Of a DNA stretch of 64,000 nt, positions 1 to 8,863 are shown in pieces. Each line of letters begins with the position of its first letter. Positions within the stretch are counted from its first letter, which is position 1. The stretch is taken from positions 620,001 to 684,000 of the forward strand of contig NZ_SDHW01000001.1 of NCBI RefSeq assembly GCF_004118265.1. The letters are read 5' to 3'. The position numbers and the translations under genes are program-made. The stretch is from Lacibacter luteus (GTDB lineage Bacteria; Bacteroidota; Bacteroidia; Chitinophagales; Chitinophagaceae). The notes below the pieces were generated by a model. It was given only the letters and a program-made list of their open reading frames with translations, did not search any database and was not told the DNA's origin.

Positions 1-1449
1 AAAATATTTTGCATCGTTTATTTCAACGAGGTTCGATAGCTCCGGATCGATCAATACTTTTTCTGGCCCCTCAACATTTGATTTCCAGAAATACCACGAA
101 GGTTGATCCTGGCTCAACAGCCACAATGCACCGTTGGGCATATTGATCAATGCTGCATTCTGATACTGCGGCGGAAATTGAAAAAAAGGATGAAGCTTTG
201 TTTGGCTTAGTTGAAAAACATTAGCAGCACTCAGCCAACCTGAAAAAATAAAGTGATTATTCTTTTTATCAATGGCTTGGCGTAGGTAATAAGATGCTTC
301 TCCTTTTGTTTGTTGATTGAGCGGCATCGTCAATCTTACGCCAGCGTGCTCCAATATATCTGCAATAAAATTTGTGCGATACTTATACGATTCAAATGGT
401 GCTGATTGCAGATCGATCTTTAACAGCCCCTGCGCATTAATGCTGACCCACAACACATCTGAACGATCAATAAAAAATGCGCTGATGCGTAAAGAAGGAT
501 TGATGGTATTCTCCCAAAGCATTTTCATTTCACCGCTTTCCGTGATCCTGAAAATACGTCCGCTATTTTCAAAATAAGCCCTTCCCTTTGCATCAACCTG
601 CAACTCACAATTCAAAGGAGCTAACGCTGTTTGCAGATTCGCAGGAGCTGGTATAAACCGACTTATTTTTTCTTTTGTATCTAACAGGATGATCTTATTA
701 TCCTGGGCAACAATTAAACGATCACCCGGCAGGCAAACAATGGAAAATCGTTCACTCAGTTCCGATGCAAGCACCACTTCTTTTTTTACATGTGTTGTAA
801 AACGCATCCATTGAAACTTGCTGCGACTGGTATCGCTTATGTGCACCCCATCTGTACTCACCAGGTACAACTTTCCTTCATTCGATTCAACAACAGCATT
901 AATGGTATCCTGTTGCAACAAACCGTTTACTTTATTAGCATAATGCACCTGCCCTGTTTTACTATCGAGCCAACCCATGCCTTTGTTGTTGCTCATAATA
1001 AAAAGCCAGTTGCTGGTCGTGTAACCAACATGAAAAGGTTGCCAGCGTGCATAGGGAATTTTATTCAGCAGATCCGCAGCTTTATTTCGTTTTGCTTTAA
1101 AGGTGCGCAGGTTAAAATCATCGGCTTCGTTTGTACCATAATGTATAGTGATTGTATTGTTCCTGAACCTTCCAATATTGTTAATGACATTGGCAAAAAG
1201 TCCATTGGTATCTTTTGGATTGTAACGAATATTTTTAAATCCCCTTCCGTCGTATCGGGATAGGCCATCCATTGTTGACAGCCATATAAAACCATCGCTA
1301 TCCTGCATTATACCACTGATGAAATTTTGAGGTAACCCATCCTCTACAGTAAACAGTTGCTGATTGGTAAACAGCCGTTGTTGTGCAAACAGCAATGATG
1401 CTGAACTAAAAAAAAGGGATAGCAACGTTATACGCACAACATTTATCAT
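1..1449 (-). CDS. Two-component propeller sensor protein, N-terminal part (runs off left edge)
   Basis: The reverse strand is open from an ATG at 1449 to the window edge (483 codons, no stop in the stretches translated). The protein starts with a signal peptide (hydrophobic stretch ending LLFAQQ) and continues with TVEDGLPQNFISGIMQDSDG followed by IWLSTMDGLSRYDG, the classic first blade of the two-component regulator propeller (Reg_prop) found in Bacteroidota hybrid sensors. Such proteins sense a periplasmic ligand with the propeller and pass the signal through one membrane helix to a kinase or DNA-binding output, which here would lie outside the window. Output type (LytS-like kinase, hybrid kinase or LuxR-type) cannot be decided. 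It is divergent from the gene at 1596. Confidence 0.85.
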   Translation of the reverse strand, partial: MINVVRITLLSLFFSSASLLFAQQRLFTNQQLFTVEDGLPQNFISGIMQDSDGFIWLSTMDGLSRYDGRGFKNIRYNPKDTNGLFANVINNIGRFRNNTITIHYGTNEADDFNLRTFKAKRNKAADLLNKIPYARWQPFHVGYTTSNWLFIMSNNKGMGWLDSKTGQVHYANKVNGLLQQDTINAVVESNEGKLYLVSTDGVHISDTSRSKFQWMRFTTHVKKEVVLASELSERFSIVCLPGDRLIVAQDNKIILLDTKEKISRFIPAPANLQTALAPLNCELQVDAKGRAYFENSGRIFRITESGEMKMLWENTINPSLRISAFFIDRSDVLWVSINAQGLLKIDLQSAPFESYKYRTNFIADILEHAGVRLTMPLNQQTKGEASYYLRQAIDKKNNHFIFSGWLSAANVFQLSQTKLHPFFQFPPQYQNAALINMPNGALWLLSQDQPSWYFWKSNVEGPEKVLIDPELSNLVEINDAKYF

Positions 1450-1595
1450 CCTTAAACAGTGAACGCTTTGGTGTGAAATGAAATAGTTAAGATGCGGAAG
1501 TTAGCTATTAAAAGTTGAAAATAAAATGCTGTATTGACCCAAGTTGCCTAAGGTATTGATCTGTTTAATATCTTACAACTTTAAAGTAACAACCC

Positions 1596-2171
1596 ATGAT
1601 CGACTTCAGCAACATAAAACAGTTTACCACTCCCCGTCCCGATAAACCATCGGTGTTTGGTACAGCAGCAGAGTTTGATGCTTTGCCCGAAACACATAAA
1701 GCACAGATCTGGTTTCTTGATACCACAGCAGCAAAATTTCTGAATGAGTTTATTGATCATACCTGTTTATTGTCGGATGGTGGTTGGGCACCATTTTCGT
1801 ACAAGAATTATAAAATCATTGAAGAGTTTGAACATGCCGTTGATTTGCACGAAAATATTCCCTTGCTGAAAAAATGGATGTACAGCAGGAGTATACCCTT
1901 TAGCAACTATGTATTTGTGTTAACCGACAGTAACGAACAGCCTTTACTGATGACGTGGAAAATGGCGATCAAATATGCGTTCGATCTGTTCATCTCCGGT
2001 GATACGCTCATCTTTGATCCAACGATTAACTGGGCTGTTTATAACTATCACGAAGGGAAATTGTTTTTTGCCAAAGACAATATCTACGATCCTTCGGGCA
2101 TGGAGCTTTATGTACAGGAGTTGAATGAGCGAAAGAAAAAATATCCGCAGTTCAGGCATCCGTATCTGTAA
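1596..2171 (+). CDS. Hypothetical protein, 191 aa
   Basis: I do not recognise a family. It is a soluble protein without signal peptide or membrane segment, rich in aromatic residues (Trp and Tyr about every 10-15 residues), opening MIDFSNIKQFTTPRPDKP and containing the acidic-aromatic segment FDALPETHKAQIWFLD. The ATG at 1596 is the first in the frame and there is ample upstream room. The next gene starts 64 bases downstream on the same strand, so they may be co-transcribed. The compact size and aromatic content recall immunity-type or SUKH-like proteins, but I see no diagnostic motif and this is only a guess. Confidence 0.75.
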   Translation: MIDFSNIKQFTTPRPDKPSVFGTAAEFDALPETHKAQIWFLDTTAAKFLNEFIDHTCLLSDGGWAPFSYKNYKIIEEFEHAVDLHENIPLLKKWMYSRSIPFSNYVFVLTDSNEQPLLMTWKMAIKYAFDLFISGDTLIFDPTINWAVYNYHEGKLFFAKDNIYDPSGMELYVQELNERKKKYPQFRHPYL

Positions 2172-2235
2172 CTGTTATTCGCATTCACAACAATACAAGC
2201 AGGTTTACGTTTCTGCTGTTACTAACAATCATCTG

Positions 2236-3915
2236 ATGAAAAAACAAATTATTGCCTGCCTGTTCCTGTTCGTCGCTTTGTTTACGCATGCACAAACAAA
2301 CACAGTGCCCGACAGTGTTTATCTCATACAGGACAGTGTACTCATACCCACAAAAAGCGGCATCAGTATTTCAGCCATTATCGTTCGAAAGAAAACAAAC
2401 ACAAAGCCCTTACCTGCTTTGCTTTTTTACACAACGTATTATCAAGGTGCTGGCGATGCAAATGCAGGCAAGCGTTCGGCCGACAGAGATTATGTTGGCA
2501 TTGTGGCTTATGCAAGAGGTATACGAACAGATCTGAAACACTATGCACCTTATGAACATGAAGCAACCGATGTTTATGATATTATTGACTGGATCAGTAA
2601 ACAATCCTGGTGTAATGGATCGGTGGGTATGTTCAGCGGAAGTTATACCGGCTTTGCACAATGGTCGACTGTAAAAAATATTCACTCGGCTTTAAAAACA
2701 ATTGTACCGCAGGTGGCAGTGATGCCGGGCTATGATACACCGCTTGAAAACAATGTGGAGTTGAACCTTGGTTTGTATTGGCCAAACGATAATATATACA
2801 AACGTGAAGCCATACGCAGAAGTTTACCTTTTGAATGGTTTGAAAAAGGTACAGCATGGAAAAACATGGATAGCCTTGCAGGAAACAGGAATGCCATTTT
2901 TCAAAAGTGGTTGCAACATCCTGCATATGATCAATACTGGTCATCAATGGTACCCACTCCTGCTGAATATGCACACATCAACATACCGGTGCTAACAACA
3001 ACAGGTTATTACGATGGATCGCAGATAAGTGCCTTGCAATATTTTAAACTGCATACAAAATATAACAGCAACGCCAATCATTATGTTGTTATCGGGCCTT
3101 ATGATCATTGGGGAGGTCAGCGAAGACCAGCCTTGAACTTAATGGGTTATTTAATTGACAGTGTTGCCAATGTAAGCATGATGGAGCTGGCTTATGAATG
3201 GCTCGATCATATTCTGAAAAACAAACCGAAACCTGCCTTGCTCAAAAACAAGATCAATTACCAGGTAATGGGCAGCAACGAATGGAAACATGTTGCAACA
3301 CTTCAGCAGATGAATAACGATACGTTGACATTTTACCTGCACAAGCGATCGCTTGTAAAACAAAAACAGGCAACAGCTGCTTACCAATTACAGACAGTAG
3401 ATTTTAAAGACAGGAAAACAGAAAACAATTTCTTTGTACCACAACTGATAATGGATTCGCTTGATGCAGGTAATGGATTGATCTTTTCAACTCCTGTATT
3501 TGAAAAAGAGTTTGCTATCAATGGTTCCTTTACCGGAAACCTTTTTGCCAGCATCAACAAAAAAGATATGGATGTTTCGCTGGCATTGTATGAGCAAATG
3601 CCCGATGGAAAATATTTTTATCTCACAAGATATATTGGCAGGGCAAGCTATGCAAAGAACAATGCACAACGGCAGTTGTTGCAGCCTAACAAAAAAGAAA
3701 GCATTCCGTTTACCAATACAAGATTTGTGAGCAGGAAGATCAGTAAAGGAAGCCGGTTGGTGATTGTACTGAACGTTAATAAACATCCGTTTGAGATCAT
3801 TAACTATGGATCGGGCAAACCTGTTGCGGAAGAAACAATAAAAGATGCAGGTGCTCCTTTACAAATCAAATGGCATAACAGCAGCTATATTAAAGTACCT
3901 GTGTGGGTGTATTAA
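2236..3915 (+). CDS. CocE/NonD family hydrolase (X-Pro dipeptidyl-peptidase-like)
   Basis: Secreted alpha/beta hydrolase of the CocE/NonD family, which includes X-prolyl peptidases, cocaine esterase and acyl-amino-acid hydrolases; substrate not predictable. Residues 1-20 form a signal peptide (cut after THAQ). The nucleophile sits in GSYTG with Ser136; the downstream motif TGYYDGSQ supplies the likely acid and GPYDHWGG the catalytic His. The C-terminal third is the jelly-roll domain typical of the family. The start at 2236 was chosen because it gives a clean signal peptide; an in-frame ATG at 2125 would add 37 residues overlapping the previous gene and destroy the signal. Length (559 aa) is normal. 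It ends 9 bases before the convergent DUF2071 gene. Confidence 0.9.
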   Translation: MKKQIIACLFLFVALFTHAQTNTVPDSVYLIQDSVLIPTKSGISISAIIVRKKTNTKPLPALLFYTTYYQGAGDANAGKRSADRDYVGIVAYARGIRTDLKHYAPYEHEATDVYDIIDWISKQSWCNGSVGMFSGSYTGFAQWSTVKNIHSALKTIVPQVAVMPGYDTPLENNVELNLGLYWPNDNIYKREAIRRSLPFEWFEKGTAWKNMDSLAGNRNAIFQKWLQHPAYDQYWSSMVPTPAEYAHINIPVLTTTGYYDGSQISALQYFKLHTKYNSNANHYVVIGPYDHWGGQRRPALNLMGYLIDSVANVSMMELAYEWLDHILKNKPKPALLKNKINYQVMGSNEWKHVATLQQMNNDTLTFYLHKRSLVKQKQATAAYQLQTVDFKDRKTENNFFVPQLIMDSLDAGNGLIFSTPVFEKEFAINGSFTGNLFASINKKDMDVSLALYEQMPDGKYFYLTRYIGRASYAKNNAQRQLLQPNKKESIPFTNTRFVSRKISKGSRLVIVLNVNKHPFEIINYGSGKPVAEETIKDAGAPLQIKWHNSSYIKVPVWVY

Positions 3916-3924
3916 CAATGTTGC

Positions 3925-4629
3925 TTACAACATCTTTCGTTCATGCACACTTACTTCCGATCCTTCTGCTACAAAAACAGAATCGGGCTGCATGTCGTTC
4001 ATGAAGGCAAAATCATCACCATATAGTTTTTCAAAATCGATGGTATAAGAAAATCCATTGACTGGGTACACATTCCAGCGAGGATGCTCCACTTTATACT
4101 CACCTGTTCGAAATGTTGATAGTGAGGTATAGCCGAGGTAATGTTCAAAAATAAATTCTTCCTTACTCCCCCGTTGAATAGGTAGCACATGTGCTGCTGT
4201 TTCCACTTTCAGGTGATGTTCCTGTTCTTTCCCCCATTCAAACTGCAGGTAACGTAAATTGGTTTGTTCAATTTTACTTTTAATGGGTGTATAGGCATAG
4301 CGTTCGCCATATACAAGTTTGGCTACCCATGCAATCATACGCTTTGGCACCAGTTCTTTAATGAACACCACGCCACGTTTTACTCCTTCCTTTGATGGAT
4401 AACGCACATAAAAACGAAGATTGATCTCTTCAAAATCCTTGTGATAAGGAATAGCAATGCCTTTAAGTTTGGTATCAAGAAAATGAAACGCCACAAAACT
4501 TACATAACATTTCCCGTTATACACATCCAGTTCAACACCGTTAGGTAAATGCGGCTTCAGCACCTGTTCAGGAACTACATAATTCATCATTACAAGATTG
4601 CGCCATTCAGCCGTAAGAAATGCACCCAT
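3925..4629 (-). CDS. DUF2071 family protein (YqjF-like)
   Basis: The start MGAFLTAEWRNLVMMNYVVP and the segment LPNGVELDVYNGKCYVSFVA are typical of DUF2071/YqjF proteins, a family with an acetoacetate-decarboxylase-like fold and no settled biochemical role. The protein is 234 aa, cytoplasmic, with no signal peptide. It lies 51 bases downstream of the NADH dehydrogenase gene on the same strand and is probably co-transcribed with it; this does not reveal its function. Confidence 0.88.
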   Translation of the reverse strand: MGAFLTAEWRNLVMMNYVVPEQVLKPHLPNGVELDVYNGKCYVSFVAFHFLDTKLKGIAIPYHKDFEEINLRFYVRYPSKEGVKRGVVFIKELVPKRMIAWVAKLVYGERYAYTPIKSKIEQTNLRYLQFEWGKEQEHHLKVETAAHVLPIQRGSKEEFIFEHYLGYTSLSTFRTGEYKVEHPRWNVYPVNGFSYTIDFEKLYGDDFAFMNDMQPDSVFVAEGSEVSVHERKML

Positions 4630-4680
4630 TCAATATTTTTTTAAAGGTTGCCAACCTTATGTTTTTCTTCTTTTACTCTT

Positions 4681-5967
4681 TTAACTCTTAGCTTCCTCTT
4701 TCCGATAAAACTCTTTAAAGATCAACCGCAGACTCTGATCGTAAGTAACATAGTTATACAACCAGTTAACAAACACAAAGAATCTGTTCTTTACGCCAAG
4801 AATCAGCATCAGGTGCAGACCCATCCAGATAAGCCATGCAAAGAAACCACCGAAATGCAATTTTGTCCCGATAGCTATCGGGATCGGCATATCAACCACT
4901 GCAAGGTTACGGCCAACCGTTGCCATTGCACCTTTATCGTTATACTGAAAAGCTACTGCTTTTTCACCTTTACGCAAATGCAATAGATTCTTTGCTAACA
5001 AGGTTGCCTGTTGTATGGCTACAGGTGCCACCTGCGGATGACCGTTTGGAAAAGCTTCGTTTTCCATGTACGCAATATCACCAATGGCAAACACATTGTT
5101 CATTCCCTGTACAAAGTTGAAGGCATCTACTTTTATTCGGTTGCCTCGTGCTATTAACGAAGGATCAATACCTGCAGGAATATTGCCTCTAATACCTGCA
5201 GCCCAGATAACCAACTTAGAAGGAATGATTGTACCATCTTTCAACGTAACCTGTTCTCCATTGTAATCCTGCAGCAACGCATTTGTTTTTACGGTTACAC
5301 CTAACCGTTGCAGATAGTTTAAACTGTTGTTGCTGCTCCGCTCACTCATTGCCGCCAGTGTTTTGCCTGTTCCTTCGAGCAGGTAAATATTCATTTTTGA
5401 AAAATCGAGTTCGGGATAATCTTTCGGCAATACATATTTTTTCATTTCTGCAACAGCACCACTTAACTCCACACCTGTAGGACCACCACCTACCACTACA
5501 ATATTCATCAGCCGTTGCAATTCTGTTGCATCATTGGCATGCAATGCATCTTCAAAATTCTGGATAAGCTTATGCCGCAGCTGTAACGCTTCTACCGTGC
5601 TCTTCATAGGAAAAGCATGCTGCTCCAGATTTTTATTGCCGAAGAAATTGGTGCTTGCGCCTGTTGCAATAACAAGATAATCGTACGCATAGCTGTCTTC
5701 ATTTGTAATTACCTGTTTGGCAGCTGTGTCAATACGTTCAACTTCTGCCATACGGATGCGAACATTCTTACTGTTGTGAAAAGCTTTGCGTAAGGGGAAA
5801 GAAATATTACTTGCATCCAGTGCGGCTGTAGCAACCTGGTAAAACAGCGGTTGAAACTGGTGATAATTGAACCGGTCGATGAGTGTTATTTCAATACCTG
5901 GTTTGTTGTTGAGAAGGCGGGCCAGTCGTAAACCTCCGAAGCCCCCGCCCAGTATAACGAGTTTCAT
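4681..5967 (-). CDS. ndh: NAD(P)/FAD-dependent oxidoreductase, type II NADH dehydrogenase family
   Basis: Non-proton-pumping NADH:quinone oxidoreductase that feeds electrons from NADH to membrane quinone. Visible motifs: N-terminal FAD-binding GGGFGG (residues 7-12) preceded by KLVIL; the second dinucleotide site GGGPTG (160-165) for NADH; the FAD-contacting IGDIA (295-299); and VAPVAIQQA (313-321) near the quinone site. A hydrophobic segment at 374-395 and amphipathic tail to 428 fit membrane attachment as in other NDH-2 enzymes. An 18-bp perfect palindrome lies inside the gene and encodes residues 362-368 (IPIAIGT). A TAnnTTTG box lies 22 bases before the ATG. The gene probably leads a two-gene unit with the DUF2071 gene. 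Confidence 0.92.
   Translation of the reverse strand: MKLVILGGGFGGLRLARLLNNKPGIEITLIDRFNYHQFQPLFYQVATAALDASNISFPLRKAFHNSKNVRIRMAEVERIDTAAKQVITNEDSYAYDYLVIATGASTNFFGNKNLEQHAFPMKSTVEALQLRHKLIQNFEDALHANDATELQRLMNIVVVGGGPTGVELSGAVAEMKKYVLPKDYPELDFSKMNIYLLEGTGKTLAAMSERSSNNSLNYLQRLGVTVKTNALLQDYNGEQVTLKDGTIIPSKLVIWAAGIRGNIPAGIDPSLIARGNRIKVDAFNFVQGMNNVFAIGDIAYMENEAFPNGHPQVAPVAIQQATLLAKNLLHLRKGEKAVAFQYNDKGAMATVGRNLAVVDMPIPIAIGTKLHFGGFFAWLIWMGLHLMLILGVKNRFFVFVNWLYNYVTYDQSLRLIFKEFYRKEEAKS
4866..4883. repeat. 18-bp perfect palindrome inside ndh
   Basis: TCCCGATAGCTATCGGGA reads identically on both strands. It lies in the coding sequence just before the C-terminal membrane segment of the NADH dehydrogenase. 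A related element, TCCGATGGTTATCGGA, occurs at 63867-63882, so this may be one member of a dispersed palindromic family. Confidence 0.7.
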
Positions 5968-5988
5968 AAAGAAGATTTAATCACTCGT

Positions 5989-5996
5989 CAAATTTA
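5989..5996 (-). promoter_or_regulatory. Candidate -7 promoter element for ndh
   Basis: On the reverse strand this reads TAAATTTG, an exact match to the Bacteroidota -7 consensus TAnnTTTG, 21 bases upstream of the ndh ATG. No good -33 TTG was found at the right distance. Confidence 0.4.
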
Positions 5997-6087
5997 CGAA
6001 GTTTTCAGTATTTTTTGAAAATATCGGAAAAATTTAATTTTCTTTACCACACATCCTGCTTTACATTTAATCAACAATTGACCGCTT

Positions 6088-7584
6088 ATGAAAAAGGCTC
6101 TGCTGCTCATCTCTCTATTTGTTTTGTTTTTACTTGCCTGCACAAGAGAAAATAAACCTTCATTCTTAAATACAGGAAATATCCGTACGCAGATCTTTAC
6201 AATTGACCCTGCCAAGGCAAACACTTTAAAAGGTTTCCGAGGCGGCATCTTCAACATACCAGCCGGCGCATTTGAAGGAACAGCTGCCGTAACTATTGAA
6301 TTAAAAGAAGTGTATGCTCCTATTGAAATATTAGCTGCAGGATTAACTACAGAATCAAACGGTGAACTATTGGAAAGCGGTGGCATGTTTTACATTAATG
6401 CAAAAAGAGATGGAATACAATTAGAATTAAAAAAAGACATTCAAGGATCAATACCTGCGGATTACATCAACGATTCAATGAAATTATTTAAAGGAGATTT
6501 GAAAGAAGATGGCAGCTTAAACTGGGTTGAACCGGAAGCATTATTACCTGCTACCGACTCTAATACACTTTGCATACAGGCTGGAGAAAGAATATTTAAG
6601 TCAAATTGCTTATCGTGCCATGATATATCAAAAAAAATAACTGGCCCTACACTAATTAACAGTGGCAAATATTACAACAGTGACGAATACTACCGACTGT
6701 TGAAGAATCCTGGGCTCTTTGCAAAAGAAAACAGACGCTTTGATTGCCAGATTTATGACTATAATGGTGTAATAATGACGGCATTCCCAGCTATTAGCAA
6801 AGACAATGTATCCTGCATGATCAAGTATTTCGAGAATGAAAAAATGAAAAGGCCTGATTTAGCCACAAAACTTGATAAACAAGATTTTGATAGAGAAGGA
6901 TGCGACAGTATTACTATTGAGAAAAATAAATTCCCCTGCGGAATAGATACTTTTTATAACAATGAAGAGTTTGAAAAAATTGTAGCAAACTCATTTGCTG
7001 ATATCAAAACAACTGACACAATCATAAAACCATTTCAAAGCTCTGGCATTGACACTCTGAACACAGATTTTCAGGCACCTAATGAATATAGATATGAATT
7101 TAAGATTAACTCGTTGGGTTGGTACAATATTGATATTCTTTTAAAAAAACTTGAGGGAATTACTGAAGTTACTTTGGATGCAACAACTACCTTTAAAGAA
7201 AAAGAACAGGTTGATATCAGATTACTTTTCCCGGAAAAGAGAATAGAATTGAAAAGCGAATATCATAAGGAGTCCGAAACATATACGTTTGGCATGGATG
7301 ATAATACAATCCCGTTATTTATCGGAGACATTGCCATTATGTTTGCAATAGCTGAGGAAAGCGACAAAATCTATTATTCGGTTCGAGAATTCCGGATCAC
7401 TAAAGAACAGCATATTGAAATGCCTTTTAAAGAAACATCTAAGGAAAAGCTTGAAGAAGCATTTAAAAAAGTCAACCTCGACAATATTATTCTTGACCGA
7501 CAAACCAAAAAGCCTGTTATAGTTCGAAAAAACTGTTCCGAATCAGGAAGTTTTTCTGATTCAACTTCTTCAACCTCAAAATAA
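6088..7584 (+). CDS. Cytochrome c domain-containing lipoprotein
   Basis: Predicted surface or periplasmic lipoprotein (signal peptide with lipobox LLAC, lipidated Cys18). Residues 50-120 carry GFRGGIFNIPAGAF, resembling the ZU5-like GG-x-IPAGAF segment of many Bacteroidota lipoproteins. A mono-haem cytochrome c domain follows: CLSCH gives Cys174, Cys177 and His178, and Met230 in VIMTAFPAIS is a plausible sixth ligand. The C-terminal half (about 340-450) contains NSLGWYNIDILLKKL, similar to the LGWINCDRF-type segment that I recall following ZU5-like parts in other lipoproteins. The cytochrome domain therefore appears inserted between two parts of a known scaffold. The role is presumably electron transfer or haem-based sensing at the envelope; the partner is unknown. 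The gene seems more AT-rich than its neighbours and is monocistronic between reverse-strand genes. Confidence 0.85.
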   Translation: MKKALLLISLFVLFLLACTRENKPSFLNTGNIRTQIFTIDPAKANTLKGFRGGIFNIPAGAFEGTAAVTIELKEVYAPIEILAAGLTTESNGELLESGGMFYINAKRDGIQLELKKDIQGSIPADYINDSMKLFKGDLKEDGSLNWVEPEALLPATDSNTLCIQAGERIFKSNCLSCHDISKKITGPTLINSGKYYNSDEYYRLLKNPGLFAKENRRFDCQIYDYNGVIMTAFPAISKDNVSCMIKYFENEKMKRPDLATKLDKQDFDREGCDSITIEKNKFPCGIDTFYNNEEFEKIVANSFADIKTTDTIIKPFQSSGIDTLNTDFQAPNEYRYEFKINSLGWYNIDILLKKLEGITEVTLDATTTFKEKEQVDIRLLFPEKRIELKSEYHKESETYTFGMDDNTIPLFIGDIAIMFAIAEESDKIYYSVREFRITKEQHIEMPFKETSKEKLEEAFKKVNLDNIILDRQTKKPVIVRKNCSESGSFSDSTSSTSK

Positions 7585-7592
7585 GTTTGCGA

Positions 7593-8849
7593 TTAATTCC
7601 ACCCGCCCGATGTCCAGGTATAAATAATCAATCCAACAAAATAAGCGCCTGTTACAATTCCCGCAGCAGCACCGGTAGTTGACAGCAACGAAAGTGCAAC
7701 GGCTGTAATACCGGTAAGAATTAATGCAGATGTAAAAATTGCTTTAACCGAACGCAACGTCATAGTATCACCATCTTCGAACCTGCTTACAGGCATACAC
7801 ATGGTTGCAAGTATTACACCGGCAAGTGTAAGATTAATATCCAGATTGTTAATATAAGCAACAGAGCCAAGTGTAATACCACTCAGCAACAGGCACACAA
7901 TGGCAATGGCAGTATAGCGTTCCCAGTTGTTGAGAATATATTTTCCGTCTTTATGAAAAAGCAAAATAAAATTAGCAACCGAACTGCCGATCCAGCTAAA
8001 CGAAACATATAAGAGGTACAACACAATAAACGGCACCAGTATCCATCGTATACCCGGCATGGATGATGCCATACTGGTTACAAAACGAAACAGGATGTAC
8101 AAGCCTATTGAAAAACCAATACGAAAGCCCTGCCCTTTTTCTGCGAGCCAGAAACCAAGTTGCAACAGAAAACGATACGGTGGAAAGTTTGCCTTCAACG
8201 CTTCTTTCAAACCTTCTTTTGCGGAATGTAAATTGGGCGACAAACGCAATGCTTCCCGAAAATGCTGTTGTGCTTCTTTATGTTTTCCTCTTTCGAGATG
8301 ATTGAAGCCGATCGTAACATGTGTGAAATCGCTTTCAGGAGCATTGCTTAATGCATCCTGCATGGTTTCAACTGCTTCATCGGTGCGTTTCAGTTTGTTG
8401 AGTGCTCTTGCTCTTGCATTTAAACTGGTAACATTTTCAGGATCGAGTTCCAATCCTTCATTGGCCTTTGCTAATGCAAGTTCATACTTGCGGTCGTCGA
8501 GCAACACAAATGCATACAATCCGAAATACTCTGCATGATAAGGATATAAACTGATGGCTTTGTTCAACTCTGTTGTTGCCATTGCCAACTGATTCAAATG
8601 ATAATATGCAAACCCACGCAGATAGAAATAATAAGCTTCATCGGGCTCAAGCGAAATGGCCTGTTGTATTTTATTGAGTCCTTCGCTGTATTCGCCTTTT
8701 GCATAATGACAGCGTGCATACAACGCATACACATACGCATTATCAGGATCCTGCTGTAAAGCACTTTTTAACTCCTTTACAGCATCGCTTATTCTCCCCT
8801 GTTCCAGCAACAACTCTGCCCTGCTGATGTTTACATTATTCGGCTGCAT
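7593..8849 (-). CDS. TPR repeat protein with C-terminal membrane domain
   Basis: The first about 215 residues are tandem tetratricopeptide repeats (for example AYYFYLRGFAYYHLNQLAMA and TSLNARARALNKLKRTDEAV), a protein-interaction scaffold. Residues about 230-418 contain four or five hydrophobic helices, so the TPR part is held at the inner membrane, probably on the cytoplasmic side because no signal peptide is present. It follows the AAA/TPR gene by 14 bases and is almost certainly in one operon with it and serA; a physical partnership with the AAA protein is an inference. It converges with the cytochrome lipoprotein gene. Confidence 0.85.
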   Translation of the reverse strand: MQPNNVNISRAELLLEQGRISDAVKELKSALQQDPDNAYVYALYARCHYAKGEYSEGLNKIQQAISLEPDEAYYFYLRGFAYYHLNQLAMATTELNKAISLYPYHAEYFGLYAFVLLDDRKYELALAKANEGLELDPENVTSLNARARALNKLKRTDEAVETMQDALSNAPESDFTHVTIGFNHLERGKHKEAQQHFREALRLSPNLHSAKEGLKEALKANFPPYRFLLQLGFWLAEKGQGFRIGFSIGLYILFRFVTSMASSMPGIRWILVPFIVLYLLYVSFSWIGSSVANFILLFHKDGKYILNNWERYTAIAIVCLLLSGITLGSVAYINNLDINLTLAGVILATMCMPVSRFEDGDTMTLRSVKAIFTSALILTGITAVALSLLSTTGAAAGIVTGAYFVGLIIYTWTSGGWN

Positions 8850-8863
8850 AAAAAAGTACGGTT

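Noticed and set aside
790-1263. Forward-strand open frame of 157 codons
   Set aside because: It lies fully opposite the propeller sensor gene, whose translation has family motifs; the forward frame has none and is rich in unlikely residues.
2125-2235. Upstream ATG for the CocE-type hydrolase
   Set aside because: It would overlap the previous gene and place 37 hydrophilic residues before an evident signal peptide starting at 2236.
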